In this document: one piece after another, positions 11,901-24,413 of the stretch
Position numbering within the stretch: the stretch's first letter is position 1
How the letters are laid out: each line of letters opens with the position of its first letter
From: Ceratobasidium sp. AG-K
Taxonomy: Eukaryota > Basidiomycota > Agaricomycetes > Cantharellales > Ceratobasidiaceae
DNA: 64,000 nt
Reading direction: 5' to 3'
NCBI GenBank assembly: GCA_037039685.1
Contig: JAWNGF010000002.1
Location: 4,774,001 to 4,838,000, forward strand
Program-made: the position numbers and the translations under genes
The notes under the pieces: generated by a model
What the model was told of the DNA's origin: nothing
Databases searched by the model: none
The model's input: only the letters and a program-made list of their open reading frames with translations

Positions 11901-14365
11901 CTGACCATCATCTGCCGTTCGAGAACCTTCTTGCGTTTTGTCTCCTGTAGGAGCTGGTATTTCTCGGGGCTCTATGAATGTTCCAAGGGCCGTGGATTAA
12001 ATATATCACACCGTGCACAGAGAGTGAACGAACCGTCATCCTGACGCCAGCCGATAAGCAGCATAGCGATCGCGGCGAGAATATTACCGTCCTCATCGCC
12101 AACGACCCGAGTGTCGATCGCCAATTTTTGAATAAACTCTGCCCCTCCATATTCCCAAGTCGCTTTCGCGTTGCCTTTGGGAACCCGATCGTCTCAGTTG
12201 AATATCAGGCTTTTTTGCAGGTAGGCTACCTACCAGAATCCATTGCGTGCTTGTGTACAATTGAAAGCCAATCTGGTTTGAGGGGGCCAGATTTTCCTAT
12301 ATCTTTGACTAGCTTTAGCGTTTCAACGAGGCTTGTATCCCCCTCCCACTGCAGGAGTGGAGGGGCTGAATGTTCCGACGTCGATGTCGAACTTGAATCA
12401 AACAGGACCTTCCAGTCTACCTTCGTGCCGTAACGTTTCAATGATGCTTTGGGCTCGTAGTTGTCGCTCTGGATGACTTCTTGAGTATTTGCAAGAACAG
12501 TCCAGTGTATTCTGTGGTTGTCTTCTATAATCACTTTTCGTCCTCTTCCCCAATGTGGGCGCCTAAATGCGGGTTTGAGCGTAAGTTACTCCGATGGATG
12601 TGGCACAAAACCGGGAAATTCGCATACCTCGTAATTGAATTGCCTGACGTGTATGATGGCCTCGATAACGGTAGTAGTTCAAGAATCCACCAGGCCCAGG
12701 TTAGAGACTCCGTTATTCGAGTGTAATTCATACCCAACCCGTGAATTTCGCGAGGCTCGAGTCTTAATCCCATTAACTCTGCTTCCTCCATCATCCATTT
12801 CAATGGTGGTGCCCCACGATCAAGGTCGATGTTCTCTGCGTTGCCGCCACCGCTGAAGAGCACTTTTAGTAACACTCCGCGCGCACGATCCAGGTAAACC
12901 CGAACCCACATGTCTGAATGCGTTCCAGGGAACCAGACCTCTTTGACACTGTGTGACCCGGCTTTTGACTGCCCTTCGTTTTTTGGCTGCCCTTCGGGCG
13001 TTGCAGCCTCGGGAGTCATATGCTCAGGAAGAAACTTGATGCGACGTTCATCAAGAGCCAGTGCATGGCGAAAGTGTGTGATGTGCCTGCAATCCTGGGT
13101 CATAGGCAGTAGCTTATCACGGAACACGCCTATTGACGACACAGTATCCCTATCGACAAGGAGTGCGTATTTAGCCTCAAGTGGTTGGTTCTTGTTTGCT
13201 CCACTGGCACTCTTATACGTACCATGCACCAAGAAAGTGTATGTCGACTTCTTGGCAGAATGTCTCCTTGAATTTTAATACCATCTTCTCGTCCTCAGTT
13301 TTCCCAGACTTAAAAGAAGAGTAGAGTTCCCAAGCGCTGATGGTGCATGTTTCGTTAGTCGCCAGCACATACTATCTTTGCAAACCCATGCGACTTACAA
13401 CGGAATTTGCTCTTGATTTCCAGCGTGAATCAAGCCGACCTAAGACACTCACAGACTCGGTCAGTTACAATAATTGATCGCGCACGAGCATGGTCGTGCC
13501 ACCAGATCAACCGACGAGTCAATATAGTACTTCGGTAGCAACATAAGGCGCCGGTAGTATTATATAAACTCGCCAGTGCTCCCAATGGTCTACTGAGCGT
13601 ACTTACAATACAAAGCATTGCAGCCAGTGCTCGTACTTGATATGCGCCCCTTGAAAACCCTGTTGTCAGGCTTGTAAAAAAAATAGAACATTTAACATAT
13701 ATGTGATATGGTACCAAAAAGAAATATCTGGTCTCCACGTCGATAGACGCCCGACAGCCAGCGATAAGCTCCCATGATGACTTTCTCCAAGTTCCTGGGG
13801 TATTTGATATCAGCAACATGGATTCGAAGACGGCCCAAGGTTCGTTACCAAGCAATGGCCAGGTCGATCTTATTATTCACAACTTGTTTCAGATAGGCAT
13901 ATGAGCGCCAAGAAGGTTTCGCAAAAGTCCCAATGCCGCTGTTGTAGTATGTTAATTGATCTTTGTCCTTCTTGATGCGATTGTAGAGCTCGACCACATT
14001 GGTGTTCTAATCAATATGATAGTAAATAAAAATAAAAATCACAGTGTGAACACACGATCGTATGATGCAGAGAGGAATATAAGATCAAGACGAACGTTTT
14101 TCGAAAACTGGTTTGAGGTTCCGTCAATGCATACAACCAATCTTCTCTGGCCGCTGGTCGACCCGTCTGACAAGTTTTCCTCCTCCATGAAGGCCGCCCT
14201 TGACGGGACGCCAGTGTTGACTGTTGGAACCTTTGAGCTCATAGGGGTCAACGATTCAGACGAGACAAAACTCGGGGTAAACTGTGGGAGAGGCGTTGAA
14301 TAGCGGCGACCTTGGATGGGAGTCAGGAATTTTAGCGCGATGAGGCTTTGGTACACCATGCCCAT
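8921..14365 (-). CDS. DUF2235 alpha/beta-hydrolase fused to a long ARM/HEAT-like helical repeat region
   Basis: Large multi-exon gene of roughly 1,200-1,300 residues. The N-terminal 500-600 residues are a DUF2235 hydrolase: RRLVVCIDGTSNQFS, NVVELYNRIKKD, YYNSGIGT, the nucleophile elbow IFLFGFSRGAYQVRALAAML (Ser) and FPGTHSDIGGG (His), then NIDLDRGAPPLKWMM and RRPHWGRGRK. Splicing then continues in frame through a GTGTGA intron near 12010-11970 into a region of amphipathic helices (DVLFIAKNLDTISAVLPRV, AAVVMLVMSELL, LKTIELITKIVE, LLLDELLATIALLSSHG, AIRVIGNLIEHG, LVQLLRHNQLAPAIMSALQA, VIFTMLESMRGDD, WLIVTALGNLLN), ending in a Ser/Asp-rich tail with TGA at 8921. All tested junctions from 13.0 to 8.9 kb close in phase, which argues for one gene. 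Two separate genes split near 11970 is the alternative. The repeat family was judged by eye and the substrate is unknown. Confidence 0.75.
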
Positions 14366-17139
14366 TCTTATAGTACGACACTATAACAAAGAGCAATCAG
14401 CACCTTTTGCATGACGCCGACATCACCTCGATTGGGCGATGAAAAATGTCCCACAAAGGTGCAAGGGTACCGTACCGCTATCCCTGATATAACTTCCATC
14501 TTCTCAATAGCTTCTGTTGAAGCCAGCGATCTTCATAATGATATCCAGAAGGATGGTTCACCCTTGTCCTTTGCGTTGTTAGCTGTGCAAGTGGTTCACA
14601 AACCTGCTTTTGCTTGTAACTTTAACCCCAGCAACACGCTGTAGCAATGCGAATGCGTTGCTGAAGGGCGCCCCGTGTGGCATTCATTGAGTACCGGCAA
14701 TTAAATTACTAGCGCGCTATTGCTTCGCTATATTCAGTCCATAAACTGAAGTAGCCACGTGCTTGTGTTTGCTGACAACGCAATAGTACAGAAGGGAATA
14801 CTGCATTATCTTATGGCACTGAGGTAATTTGGAGGGTGTAATGATATGACGACACGCACATGGATTGCAACAGTCTTAGGACGCAATAATGTTGACACTG
14901 GGAGTGGCTATGAAATAAATTTCGTGTGTACCAAATTAGTATTGCCGTGGCATACGGAAGGAGTGAAACGTTTATATGGGCCCATTTAAAAGTCCTTTTG
15001 GCCGAGATACAGTGGGCCATGAACAAAATCTCAATTAGCACCTGGCGCTTTAGTGGGGTTCTGGGACCACCACGAGGCTTCCAGGAGCCCAGAGCAGTGA
15101 TGTCCATAACCCCTGTGTTCGGGGTCCGGGTGGAGATCAAACTGGCTCTACCGTCGCGAAAAGGGAGGGGTTATGATGATAGAATATCAAATCCCATACG
15201 CTTAGGTGCTGGTAGTGAAACCCATGGTCGTATACAAGCTAGCACGAAGGTTTGTCACCGGGGTACAAGGTACGGGGTCCTGGGGTTATAACCTTTAATC
15301 GCCATCACTGGCCCGGAGAGTCCTCCGGAGCGCCAGGAGCGGACCTCGATCTTGCTGGCCTGCGCAAATGGCTCGCTGGCTGATAAAAATGCCTTGTTTT
15401 TGGTACGCTTGGTTTATCGCCTGACTATATGTTACAGAAGCTCTGTTGGCACCGTTTGTCGGCGAAATCTCGACACACTCTTAGCGCGCTGTAGCTCTCC
15501 GGGAGCTGCTATGCCCTCGGATCGTCAGTAACGTATCCCTCCTCCTTTGATTCTACAAAGCTATCTGATGCTGTAACGACGATTCTACTGGTGCAAATAT
15601 TGTTCAATTTTAGCCAATCTTTCGGATGGGTATTGCTGTATAGGCAAGAATCTCCGACAGCGGTCGGCTTTCGTAACGTGACATGTCGACACTGGTGTTT
15701 TTGTAGGACAGAGGCTCCAAGCCACCCATGGCCCAGGTCATATGGCGTCTAAATGTCAGCACATTATGGCCAATACGACACGCCTTCCGTGCGACGAAGA
15801 TTCCATCTCAGCCGGATGGCTTGGATTGCCGACCCGAACAATACGGCACATACAGGGCACAAGGGTTAAATTTAGTACATTCAATTCCAAGGTGCGCACA
15901 ACACTATCGTAGTATGTCAATTATGATTTCTTTGTGAAGTGGTTACAGAGCTTATAATTTAGCGATACTAGCGTCCTCCCATGAAAAATGGATATCACGA
16001 CAGAGGCACGCACCCCGTGTGGGTCAAACTTATATTGCGAGCTCATGCACATGGGAAGATGCTCCACTACTCATTTATGGAGAGCTTTCTGAGGAATAAT
16101 TTCTTTGGACACTAGTTTATTAAAGGGCTGTGTTCAGAATGCCACGTTCAAAATAGGTTCCCTCCGTACGACCTTTTCGCTTTACCGGGCGTGGTTCGGA
16201 TATTGGCTACCGTAGGTCCTCAAGGCGGTCAACTCTCATGACAGGGTCCAAGTCAATGGCAGGAAAAACACAGCCCTCAATCGGGGGTCAGAAGCACGTC
16301 ACCTCGCTCACAACGGAATTGACGCCTCGATTTTGTGATGGGTCCGGACCCTGATTATATATCAGACACAGAGCCCCAATGTAGTATACATGCATGACAC
16401 CATTGAACCCCGTACGGCAGTTACGGCAACGGTTACCTTAGTTGCTGTAGTAGTATTCAGTTATGGCCTTAGGAAGGAGGCGTACAATCTTCGAGACATT
16501 ATCTCCATCCCGGTGCACAAGGTTCTGATTTTTGAGCACGCATATAACTACATACATTGGCGGGCAAGCCTATTCACATCTAGGCTCGCTCCTTCCCAGC
16601 CCCGTGTCCAGGATATTATATGTTCTGTATACAGCTTACACCTATGATATTATGTACATATAGATACCTAAAGCGCCAACACGGACTGAGTTCCTAACGT
16701 TTATTTATCACAGCTGTCGCTTATCGCGTCGGCTGGTTCAAGTGCATGGCATGTGCGCTGGTTGTCCTGATCAGCCTGAGTGCAGGACGCGATTCTCCGG
16801 CTGGCTTCGTATAATGTCCCCCAAGTGGCGTTTGTTGCAGGTGCCTCACAGCATCGAAATTTGCTGTAAAAATTTGGCCAGGGGGTTTGGAGACCGTGGT
16901 AAGCAACTTGAATGCCTTTGAATTAATGTACACCAAATGACAATGCTCCAATACTAGGTCCCGAACTTATATTGCGTTTTTTGATAGCCAGTTTAACTTT
17001 AGATTCAGTTTGTGCCACTGAGTCAGGCCTATAACAATGTATTTACACAGCAAGGCTAGCCACTAATTTCCGAAAGAATAAATGTTTCTATACATCTTGC
17101 TTTCACTGGCCCTGAAACAACACGGTGTTGCTGTGCAGA
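14366..17139. other. Gene-poor interval, 2.77 kb
   Basis: No frame longer than about 120 codons, no recognisable domain and no consistent splice series. No long terminal repeats or transposase motifs were noticed. It separates the DUF2235 gene (start 14365) from the third lipase (stop 17140) and is the largest empty stretch in the window. Confidence 0.5.
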
Positions 17140-18436
17140 TCAACATTCATCGTTACCAACGCTGATTCCCTCAAATGGTCCTCCTACGGCAAACAGTTAG
17201 CACACTATTCACGTATATTGGAACCTTTGCTCACCGTGATCATCAAGATCACCAACCAAGACGTTTGATACTGCTCCGGTTGTGCATTGTGTGTCGGTAT
17301 TATCCTGTCCCGAACACGCGACCCAAGAGCCAGGTGTCAGGATATGCTTCTCGCCGGATGCATGGGCGAAGCCAAGACCACGTCCCGGGACAATAGGTAC
17401 GATATCTAGCCATGTATGCGTGTGAGGTAGAAAGCAATCAAATCACGGAGATGACCTGACCTTTCTCGTTATTGATTCGCGACACATCGGACAACTAAGA
17501 GCGAATGATTAATGGATGGAAAAGCTGGTCAAGTAAATTCACTTGCATTGGCATCAATGTAACTCGCGAGAGCGGGGTTTCCAACCCGGGGTTGGCCGTA
17601 CGTCACAACCTTTAGTTTTACGCCTGAAATCTGAGTCTTCAAGTAAACAGCATCAAGCAAGGAGATAGCGCCACCTGAAAGCGAGTGTAAGTCATGGCAA
17701 TCAATCAACTGGTAGGTTTACCCAAGCTATGTCCGACGGTTGCGACAGTCGCCCCTGGGTGGGCCGCCAATGCCTTTTTGACTGCTGCAAGCTTTGCTGC
17801 AGCGCCCCTGCTCTGAGCGTCAAGGAAGCCTCCGTGAGCTTTGAGAGTGGTAGGAAGACCAGGGAACAGGCCTGAATCGAACGAATCAAGCCCAAAGTCT
17901 CCATCGATCAAAAGAGGGACGCTAAAGGGGCCAACGTATTAGTAAGAATGACTCTTGGGTAGCGAGAAATAGCGCATACAATTTACTTGGATCCGTGCCC
18001 TGGTTGGCGACTACGACCGAGCTGATCGCTGGGTAGTATCCGACGTACCAGTATGGAGTAACCACGCCGTCGCCACCCGAAGCAAACGGAGCAAACCCAG
18101 ACAGAGCGGTGCACGGTGCTAGCGACATACCAGAGTCTCAGTAGGCGTTTATAGTACGTACTAGAGATAATACTTACTCCCGCACGACCAGGTAGCTGTC
18201 TTACTAGCAGAACAGTACCCGGCACGAGTTAGCAATCTATGGTGATCGTCAGTCCTGGAATAACGCTAAAGGACAGCCACGAGTACGACCTACGTATACG
18301 GGCGGTACGCAGCAATCTGTGCGGCAGTGAGTGCCGTGACGCCAGCACGGGGCATCGCAACCGGAGCAGGTGCAGCCAACGCTGCCAGGGGTAGCAGCAA
18401 GAGCGCACACAACGACGCCGGAATAGTAGCAAACAT
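17140..18436 (-). CDS. Secreted class 3 lipase, copy 3 (complete)
   Basis: Complete predicted secreted lipase of about 300 residues. The ATG at 18436 starts a signal peptide (MFATIPASLCALLLLPLAAL). Exons then give AGYCSAS...WSCG, FASGGDGVVTPYWYVGYYP, VVVANQGTDP, LFPGLP, and the nucleophile elbow TVGHSLGG, split by an intron inside the Gly codon. These are followed by VVTYGQPRVGNPALASYID, RINNEKDIVPIVPG (likely catalytic Asp), LGFAHASGEKHIL (likely catalytic His), ACSGQDNTDTQC and a final GPFEGISVGNDEC before TGA at 17140. There is no intron after GQPR, unlike copies 1 and 2, and the sequence is more distant from them. It is therefore a separate subfamily member, not part of the tandem duplication. 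The intact triad predicts an active enzyme. Confidence 0.9.
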
Positions 18437-19140
18437 GGCAGGACTATAGGCTCGGATCCGACGACGGGTTGCTTGGCACTCGAGAGCAGTCGCTTTTAAA
18501 GAATACTCGAGGCAAGCTGAAACACCAGTATTATCTTGCTGCCCGCCGGCCGCTAGCTTGCCCGTATGACAGCTCACGAGTATGCAGACAGCTGATCACG
18601 TTCTTTCATGCGCTCACATAGGGGAATACACTACTAAACTAAATTAATCAGCTTCCAGGTGCATCGACCGAGATCTTACGGGGGATGGACATGTACTGCT
18701 GCAGGCTTGATAAGGTTGGTCGTCTTCGTTCATATAACCGAGGTCTGATGACCCCAGGCAGAAGCCCGATATCACGCCCGTCGAAGCACTCATATAAGCG
18801 GAAATGGTGATTCCATTGGTCGAGCAGACGGCTCATTCATTAGCGACAAGAGCCCGCGTGAGTGATGTAGGCGATCATACGCGGAACTTCGCGGATGTAC
18901 GAGGTGCAACAAACGGTTTCTAGAACCGCAGTGCACATGTTGTGAGAGACATCAGCCGCGGCAATCAACTGAGCCGTTATCCGAGGACACCATCCCCGAG
19001 GCACTTGGCACATGTTCTATGTATATTCATTAATTGATATTAAAGATATTGTATTCGCAGCTCTATAAGTACTAAAGTTAGCATAACACGGAATCCTTTC
19101 AAATAATCAAAGGCTTACAGGATTCTCAAGCGCCTATCCC
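18437..19140. other. Intergenic, 0.7 kb
   Basis: Contains the upstream region of lipase copy 3 and the 3' flank of the VPS9 gene. One 62-codon minus-strand frame (18648-18836) has no supporting signal. Nothing else recognised. Confidence 0.45.
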
Positions 19141-21877
19141 TCAACTCGCGGCCATTTCTAGAAGTTTGTCAATACTCAACCCCAAATCCCCATTATTCGC
19201 CTCCAAAACCATGTCCGTTATTTCTCTATCCATAGTTGGGAAAATCTGGTGTAATGTTGTGCGGGCAGCATCGGCTGCTGCTGCATGAGCCCGATCGATT
19301 TCAGCCTGCATCGCCGAAAAGTCGAGTGGAGTCGGTGCACGCGGAGGAGTCTGGCCGTTGGGCGTAGTCGGATTTGAAAGGTCAAATCCCAGGTTGGGGA
19401 ACTGAAGAGGCGGGAGCAAGCCTTGGTTCTGCTCGGTTGGCATATTTGGGCGCGTATGGTACGGCGTTTGTGGTGGGCCAGAGACTCCAGGGTAGCCGCT
19501 ACTTGAGCTACGTGGCTCGTCATCAAGCACCTCACTGAAAATACGGCCGATGGCGTTTAGGGGCTTGGATAGCGATTCTCCTGTGCGCTCCAGGAACTTT
19601 CGTGTATCTTCGGCAATGGCAGCTACTTGCGGAAGTTGCAGTGTCCGGGCAGACTCTTCTCCTATGGAAGATGACGCTGATGCCGACGAAAGTTGAGACA
19701 AATCCGAGGCTTCTGATCTCGATGAAATAACTGCCGGCACAATGGTTGGTGAAGTTGGATCCGGGGAAGGTGGTAGTGCTTGAATAGCTTCCTCAACGTT
19801 CCTATCATTTTAAATAAGAAGGCTGCAGGATGAGGGATAGACAAGGCTAACTTTTCAAAATCTTGTTGAGTGATATTTGACAAGGACGTATGATCCATCG
19901 TCTCGACGAACGATACAGCGCCCATCTATTTCAATGAATCAACAATAGGAGAGACATAGCATTCACCGCCTACCAAGCTTGACAAGTAATACCCCGCTTC
20001 ACTCTGGAGCTTGCTTGCTCGTCGGAATCGATTGATGTACCTGAATACTAGTTTGGTGACCTATCAAGTGGTGATCAATACAATGACTTACTCGATGTTC
20101 GACAGCAAATGCTCCGGATTGGCTCGTATTAGAACGAAAATCAAAAGGGGGATAAAGCTGTCTGCTCCCTCGTCGCCTCGCAAATGCCGAATAAGACCTA
20201 CACTCTGTTTAGCACCTCAACACAGCTCGAAATATGAACCACCTACCAAATATTACTTTGCACGAGTTGAGGACACATATCAACTTGTCTCTCGGTGCCT
20301 TGTAATGGTCAATCTTATTCATTTCTGACTTGTAGGCGCGGTCAATAAAATCAAACGTAACCTAGCAAGTCCTAGGCTCTCACCCTGCTGAGCAAACATC
20401 AAAAAACCCATGCTGATTTCGCTGTCTGCCGACTTTTCAGCACTCGTAGGTGACATGTTTTCTCGTGGTGGCTCGTTCTTTGTATCCGTAAGTTTCATCG
20501 GAATATCGAGATGCTCTGGTTGGATCCATTGGAATAACGCAATACGCTGTTTGAGTATTCGGTCCCGTTCAAGGTCGTCTGTAGTCACAGGTCGACCACC
20601 CCGTGCAATCTGAGGGGTAAATGTACTACCTAGAGTCAAAGGACTGGCTCGCGAAACAACAACCTGCACTCACAATTCGAATAGCCTATTCATAACCAAC
20701 TTTTCCATTCCCTCGACAGCATTGTCAAACTCGACCTCGCTGGCTCTCTTCCAAATCTCGCACTCGCGCATACGAGCGGAAATAAACTAGAAAACGCAAA
20801 TCAGTCGCGCACCGGATAGGCCTAAACATAGACTTACAGCCAAAAAGTCATGGACGAGCTTGATCTGGTCGTTCACCGTAAAATTCTTCTTGGAAAAGTT
20901 GTGTAAAAAGCTACCAAGTTCATGTGGATCCAATTCACCAAGCGGGCCAGAAAACCACATACCTACGAAGGTACTTGGCCACCGGATCGGCCGGACGCGA
21001 CTTGAGCTGCTCCAAAAACCGGGGGAAATCAAACTGCTCGGGATCCGGGGTTTCGGGCGCAGCAGTGGAGCTGGACGCGAGTGCCGACGACTGAGCCGGC
21101 CGAGTTCGGGTCGAGGGCGATTGGGGTAACGGGCTCGCCTTGCTCTTGGGCGAACCCGACGGCCAATCGGGTCGACCAGCCGTCACGGGGGACGAAGGTC
21201 GGGAAATCAACGATCGGGCGATACTCGCAATGGACGGGAACGTGGCTACCGTTGCGGGCGCAGACGTCGGTGTCGGCGGTCGCTGGTCAGATTGATCAGG
21301 CCGGTTGGGTGCAGATGGAGTTTGCACTCGTCCTTGTCCAATAGGCGTTTGTGGTAACGGCTGGCTAGTCGGAGTCAACGGCCTGCCCTTTCCGACTGGT
21401 GTCCTCGGCCTCTCCTGCGCAGACTTGGCCGAAACGGGCGTTTGTGCCGACTTGGCAAGTGGGTCGAATTCGTCCACGACCGCAGAGTTGTACCGAGGCT
21501 TTGCAGCCGGCGGCGAACTGGGGAAATCAAACGACTGGGGTATCTGGATATCGGTTACCACAGCGAGCCGGGGCGGTTCTAGCTGAGTAGAGGACTCTTA
21601 GGTTAGGTTTGGGCTGCGGGGTATCGTGTGGTTGAGCCTGATTAGAAGTTGTTGGGTGGCTAGAAGATGCGCTCGCGTCGTGTGGTTGAGCCAAGACCTC
21701 TTCTTTGAGCTCATTAGAAGACGCGTCTCCCGCGAGGTTGACTACAGGCTCATTCCCCTTGGAAGTAAGATTCGAGTCGTCGCCCCAGGGATTCCCAAAT
21801 GACCCATCCTCAATATTCAAGTTGCTCAAAAGCGCAGTAGGCTCAGAAGACGCATTCACGCGGTCTGTAGATTCCAT
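19141..21877 (-). CDS. VPS9: VPS9/CUE-domain guanine nucleotide exchange factor for Rab5-type GTPases
   Basis: Activates Vps21/Rab5-family GTPases in endocytic and vacuolar transport. The N-terminal half from ATG 21877 is a disordered, Pro/Ser/Thr-rich region. A helical bundle follows (FPRFLEQLKSRPADPVAKYLR, FLHNFSKKNFTVNDQIKLVH). The VPS9 catalytic core includes DKLICVLNSCKVIFGLI, ADSFIPLLIFVLIRANPEHL and SNIEYINRFR, which contain the conserved Asp and Tyr used for exchange. The C-terminus is a ubiquitin-binding CUE domain (TLHQIFPTMDREITDMVLEA, GDLGLSIDKLLEM) ending at 19141. Architecture matches yeast Vps9. Near 21600 the frame shifts by one base between QPKPNL and ESSTQLEPPRLAVVTD with no GT donor in between, so a one-base indel in this low-complexity stretch is likely. 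Confidence 0.9.
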
Positions 21878-22374
21878 CTAGTTGCCACAGAAACGCACGC
21901 GTTCAGTCAAGATATCGGAGATCGTGTCCAAGTCCAAAGGATGCACAGCCCTACCCAAAACGCCCCTGTCTTTCAGCATTACATCACCATGCCCTTGGGC
22001 GCTAAATTCTTCTCTCCGAGTCACCGCGCAAATTCAAGGTCATGTCAATCCTGTGAAAATAGATTTCTGTGATATAGTACAGCCCTGAATACACGAGTTA
22101 CGGAAAAAGAAAATAGAAAAAAAGGGTTGCAGTAGATGAGGATGTACTCTTTTTGCCCAGACGCGAAGCCAATGCGAACGAATTCGAAGGAGGTCTAACA
22201 GCGAGTAATAAACGGCAAAACGGTAAAAACTCAAAGAGGAACCGAGAGTCGACCGGGGCAAAAAGACACACGAGGGTATAACATACGCAATAACTGCAGC
22301 GAGGTCAAGGGATACAGAGTATAACAAAAAGGCAACAAACCCTAAACTAGATCACAATTATTTCACGTATACCT
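21878..22374. other. Intergenic, 0.5 kb
   Basis: Upstream region of VPS9 and 3' flank of the HSF gene, which run head-to-tail on the minus strand. No gene or clear TATA element seen. Confidence 0.4.
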
Positions 22375-24413
22375 CTACATGTCCAATCCCAGCCCCATTG
22401 AAATCGCGTATTCATCCTTGACGTTCTGCTGGGGCTGGTACCCCGAGAGACTGCTCCCGCTCCTTGGCCTACCCTGCCCAGGGATTCCACTCGTCAAGTA
22501 CTGGCCGAGCCCGAGGCCATGAGGCGCCGAGTCACTACGTGCCCGCAACAGCCTGCGAGACCCTTCACTCTGCACGGCAGTTGGCAATGTTGGGTGCGTC
22601 TGGGAATGCTGCGGGTGAGGGTGTGAAATGCCATGGTGCTGGTCTAGTCCCATCCCGGAAGCGGCAAAGTTGGGATCATCAACTCGCATCCGCTTGACCT
22701 GACCTCGCCCGTCATGGTGTTGCGGAAACTCGGTAGAGGTGGGGGAGGATGTGGGCGAATAGGAAAACCCGTTGGGGAGCTGAAACGGGGGAGGAAGAGG
22801 CGAGTCGGATGGAGAAGTAATGTAGATGGGTGGGTTATCGCTGGGGTCTAAGAGGTCGTTTGGAAACTGTCCAGGCACTATGTGGGGTCGGTAAGAATCA
22901 CCCGAGAATACAGCGTGGAGACTTACTCTGCCCCGGATGAGTCGCCGCAACGATATCATACAACATCTTGACGACATCAGTCAATCCCTCGACCCTCGCA
23001 CGTTCTTCGGCCAGCGCGTGCTTAAGGCTCTGGTGCTCCGCGACCATTCGGCGCAGCTGAGTGGCCACCTCAGCGGGCAATTCTACACGGGTATTGCGAC
23101 CTGGGGGCTCAGTGTCCAATGCTTTCCGCTTGATCTGGTCGAGCAAGTCGACGCGACCCTTGAGGAATTTAGGGTGAGAGAATTCCCATGTTTGGTTGTC
23201 CTGCGAGGTACGTTGCGAGCGGGGTGTCTATTTGGCAGTGTGAGCGGAAGCAATGAATATGCCGAGACTTAACCCACCTTGTTGACCTTGTGAAACCCGT
23301 ACATGTTAAGTTGCCGAACAAAGCTCGAGAACTAGCCGTTTGCTAAAGTTAGGCTCAAGCTACCCGAGAGTTGATCGACGCACGTTACTATGCTTGAAAT
23401 GCGATCCTAGGATACTCCGGCTAAACTCGCCAACACTCTGCACGATAAAACTGCGCCAACTCAGCTGAGCTCACAAAATTAGAGCGCAAGACTCACCTAG
23501 TGCCGTGCTCATTCCAAGCAATAAAGTTGGAGGATTTGTTATCATTAATCATCCTGCAAGGCACAGTCATTAACTATAACCCAAATCCGGATACGATGGT
23601 AACGCACTGGAAGAGTTTGGTAACAAAGTTATTGTTACTCGGCTTTGCGCTCGACGACCCGGGAGTAGGGCCTCCGAACACTCCATTGCCCATATCAATG
23701 TCTTTGAGATCTCCATCCATGTCGGCGTCTGGTTCAGGGTCCGAAGTGGTCGTCGGACTGCCACCGCTCCCTGTTGCTCCCGGGCTGACCCCGTTGGAGA
23801 CAGGGCCAAATGAGCCATCAAGCAAGCCCGACAGGAAGTCGTACGGCTCGCCCGTGCCGGTACTCGGCCTGGTAGGGCTCTCGTTCCGGGGCTCCCCCGA
23901 GACGCTGCGCTTGCGGCCGTGTCTAGACGTCGGGGTCGCGGCGGAAGGCACATCAAATGAAAACATGCTCTGGGACTGGACCGGGCTCTGGCTCTGGGCG
24001 TTTTGCGGAGGAGCGTTTAGGTAGTTGGGGTGGAGTAGCATGCCACCGTTATTGATGCCATTATTGAATACCAAAGTCGCGGCGCTCATGAGTGGAGACG
24101 CTTGCGCCGAGCTGACACTGGCCGAATTGGGACCGCTGGTGACGTTGAGGTTGGTAATGTCCAGTGAGAGGTTGGACACGCGGCCACGCAGCTGTGGACC
24201 AGGGCTGGGGGGCGACAGAGGGCTCAGAGGCGAGAGCGCAGACGATGGTGGGGTGTCTGCTGGGATGGTGAGTGTGGGCCCAGGGGAGCGGGGAGCAAAT
24301 ATATTCAGAGTGGGTGGGGTAAGCGGGGCAGATGAGCTGGAGGTCGGAGGCCGGAGCAAATGGGTGTTGTGCGGGAAAGACCGCGAGTGCTGGTGGTGGG
24401 GTCCCCGAGACAT
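22375..24413 (-). CDS. Heat-shock-factor-type transcription factor
   Basis: Nuclear DNA-binding protein of the HSF family, about 580 residues. A long Pro/Ser-rich N-terminal region (ATG 24413) precedes the DNA-binding domain, which is spread over five exons: NNNFVTKLFQ, MINDNKSSNFIAWNEHGT, SFIVQSVGEFSRSILG, SHFKHSN, then FSSFVRQLNMYGFHKVNK, the recognition-helix region. After WEFSHPKFLKGRVDLLDQIKR comes a heptad-type oligomerisation segment (VATQLRRMVAEHQSLKHALA, EERARVEGLTDVVKMLYDIV). The C-terminal third is a Ser/Pro/His-rich putative activation region ending at TAG 22375. All DNA-binding-domain introns close in phase. The position of the domain well inside the protein, instead of near the N-terminus, is common in fungal HSFs. 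It could be the main Hsf1 or a divergent HSF-like regulator. Confidence 0.88.

Noticed and set aside
11642..12150. Separate minus-strand ORFs (89 and 80 codons) between the hydrolase and helical-repeat parts
   Set aside because: In-phase splicing shows these are out-of-frame readings of exons of the fused DUF2235 gene.
18648..18836. 62-codon minus-strand ORF
   Set aside because: No motif, no splice partner and no promoter signal.
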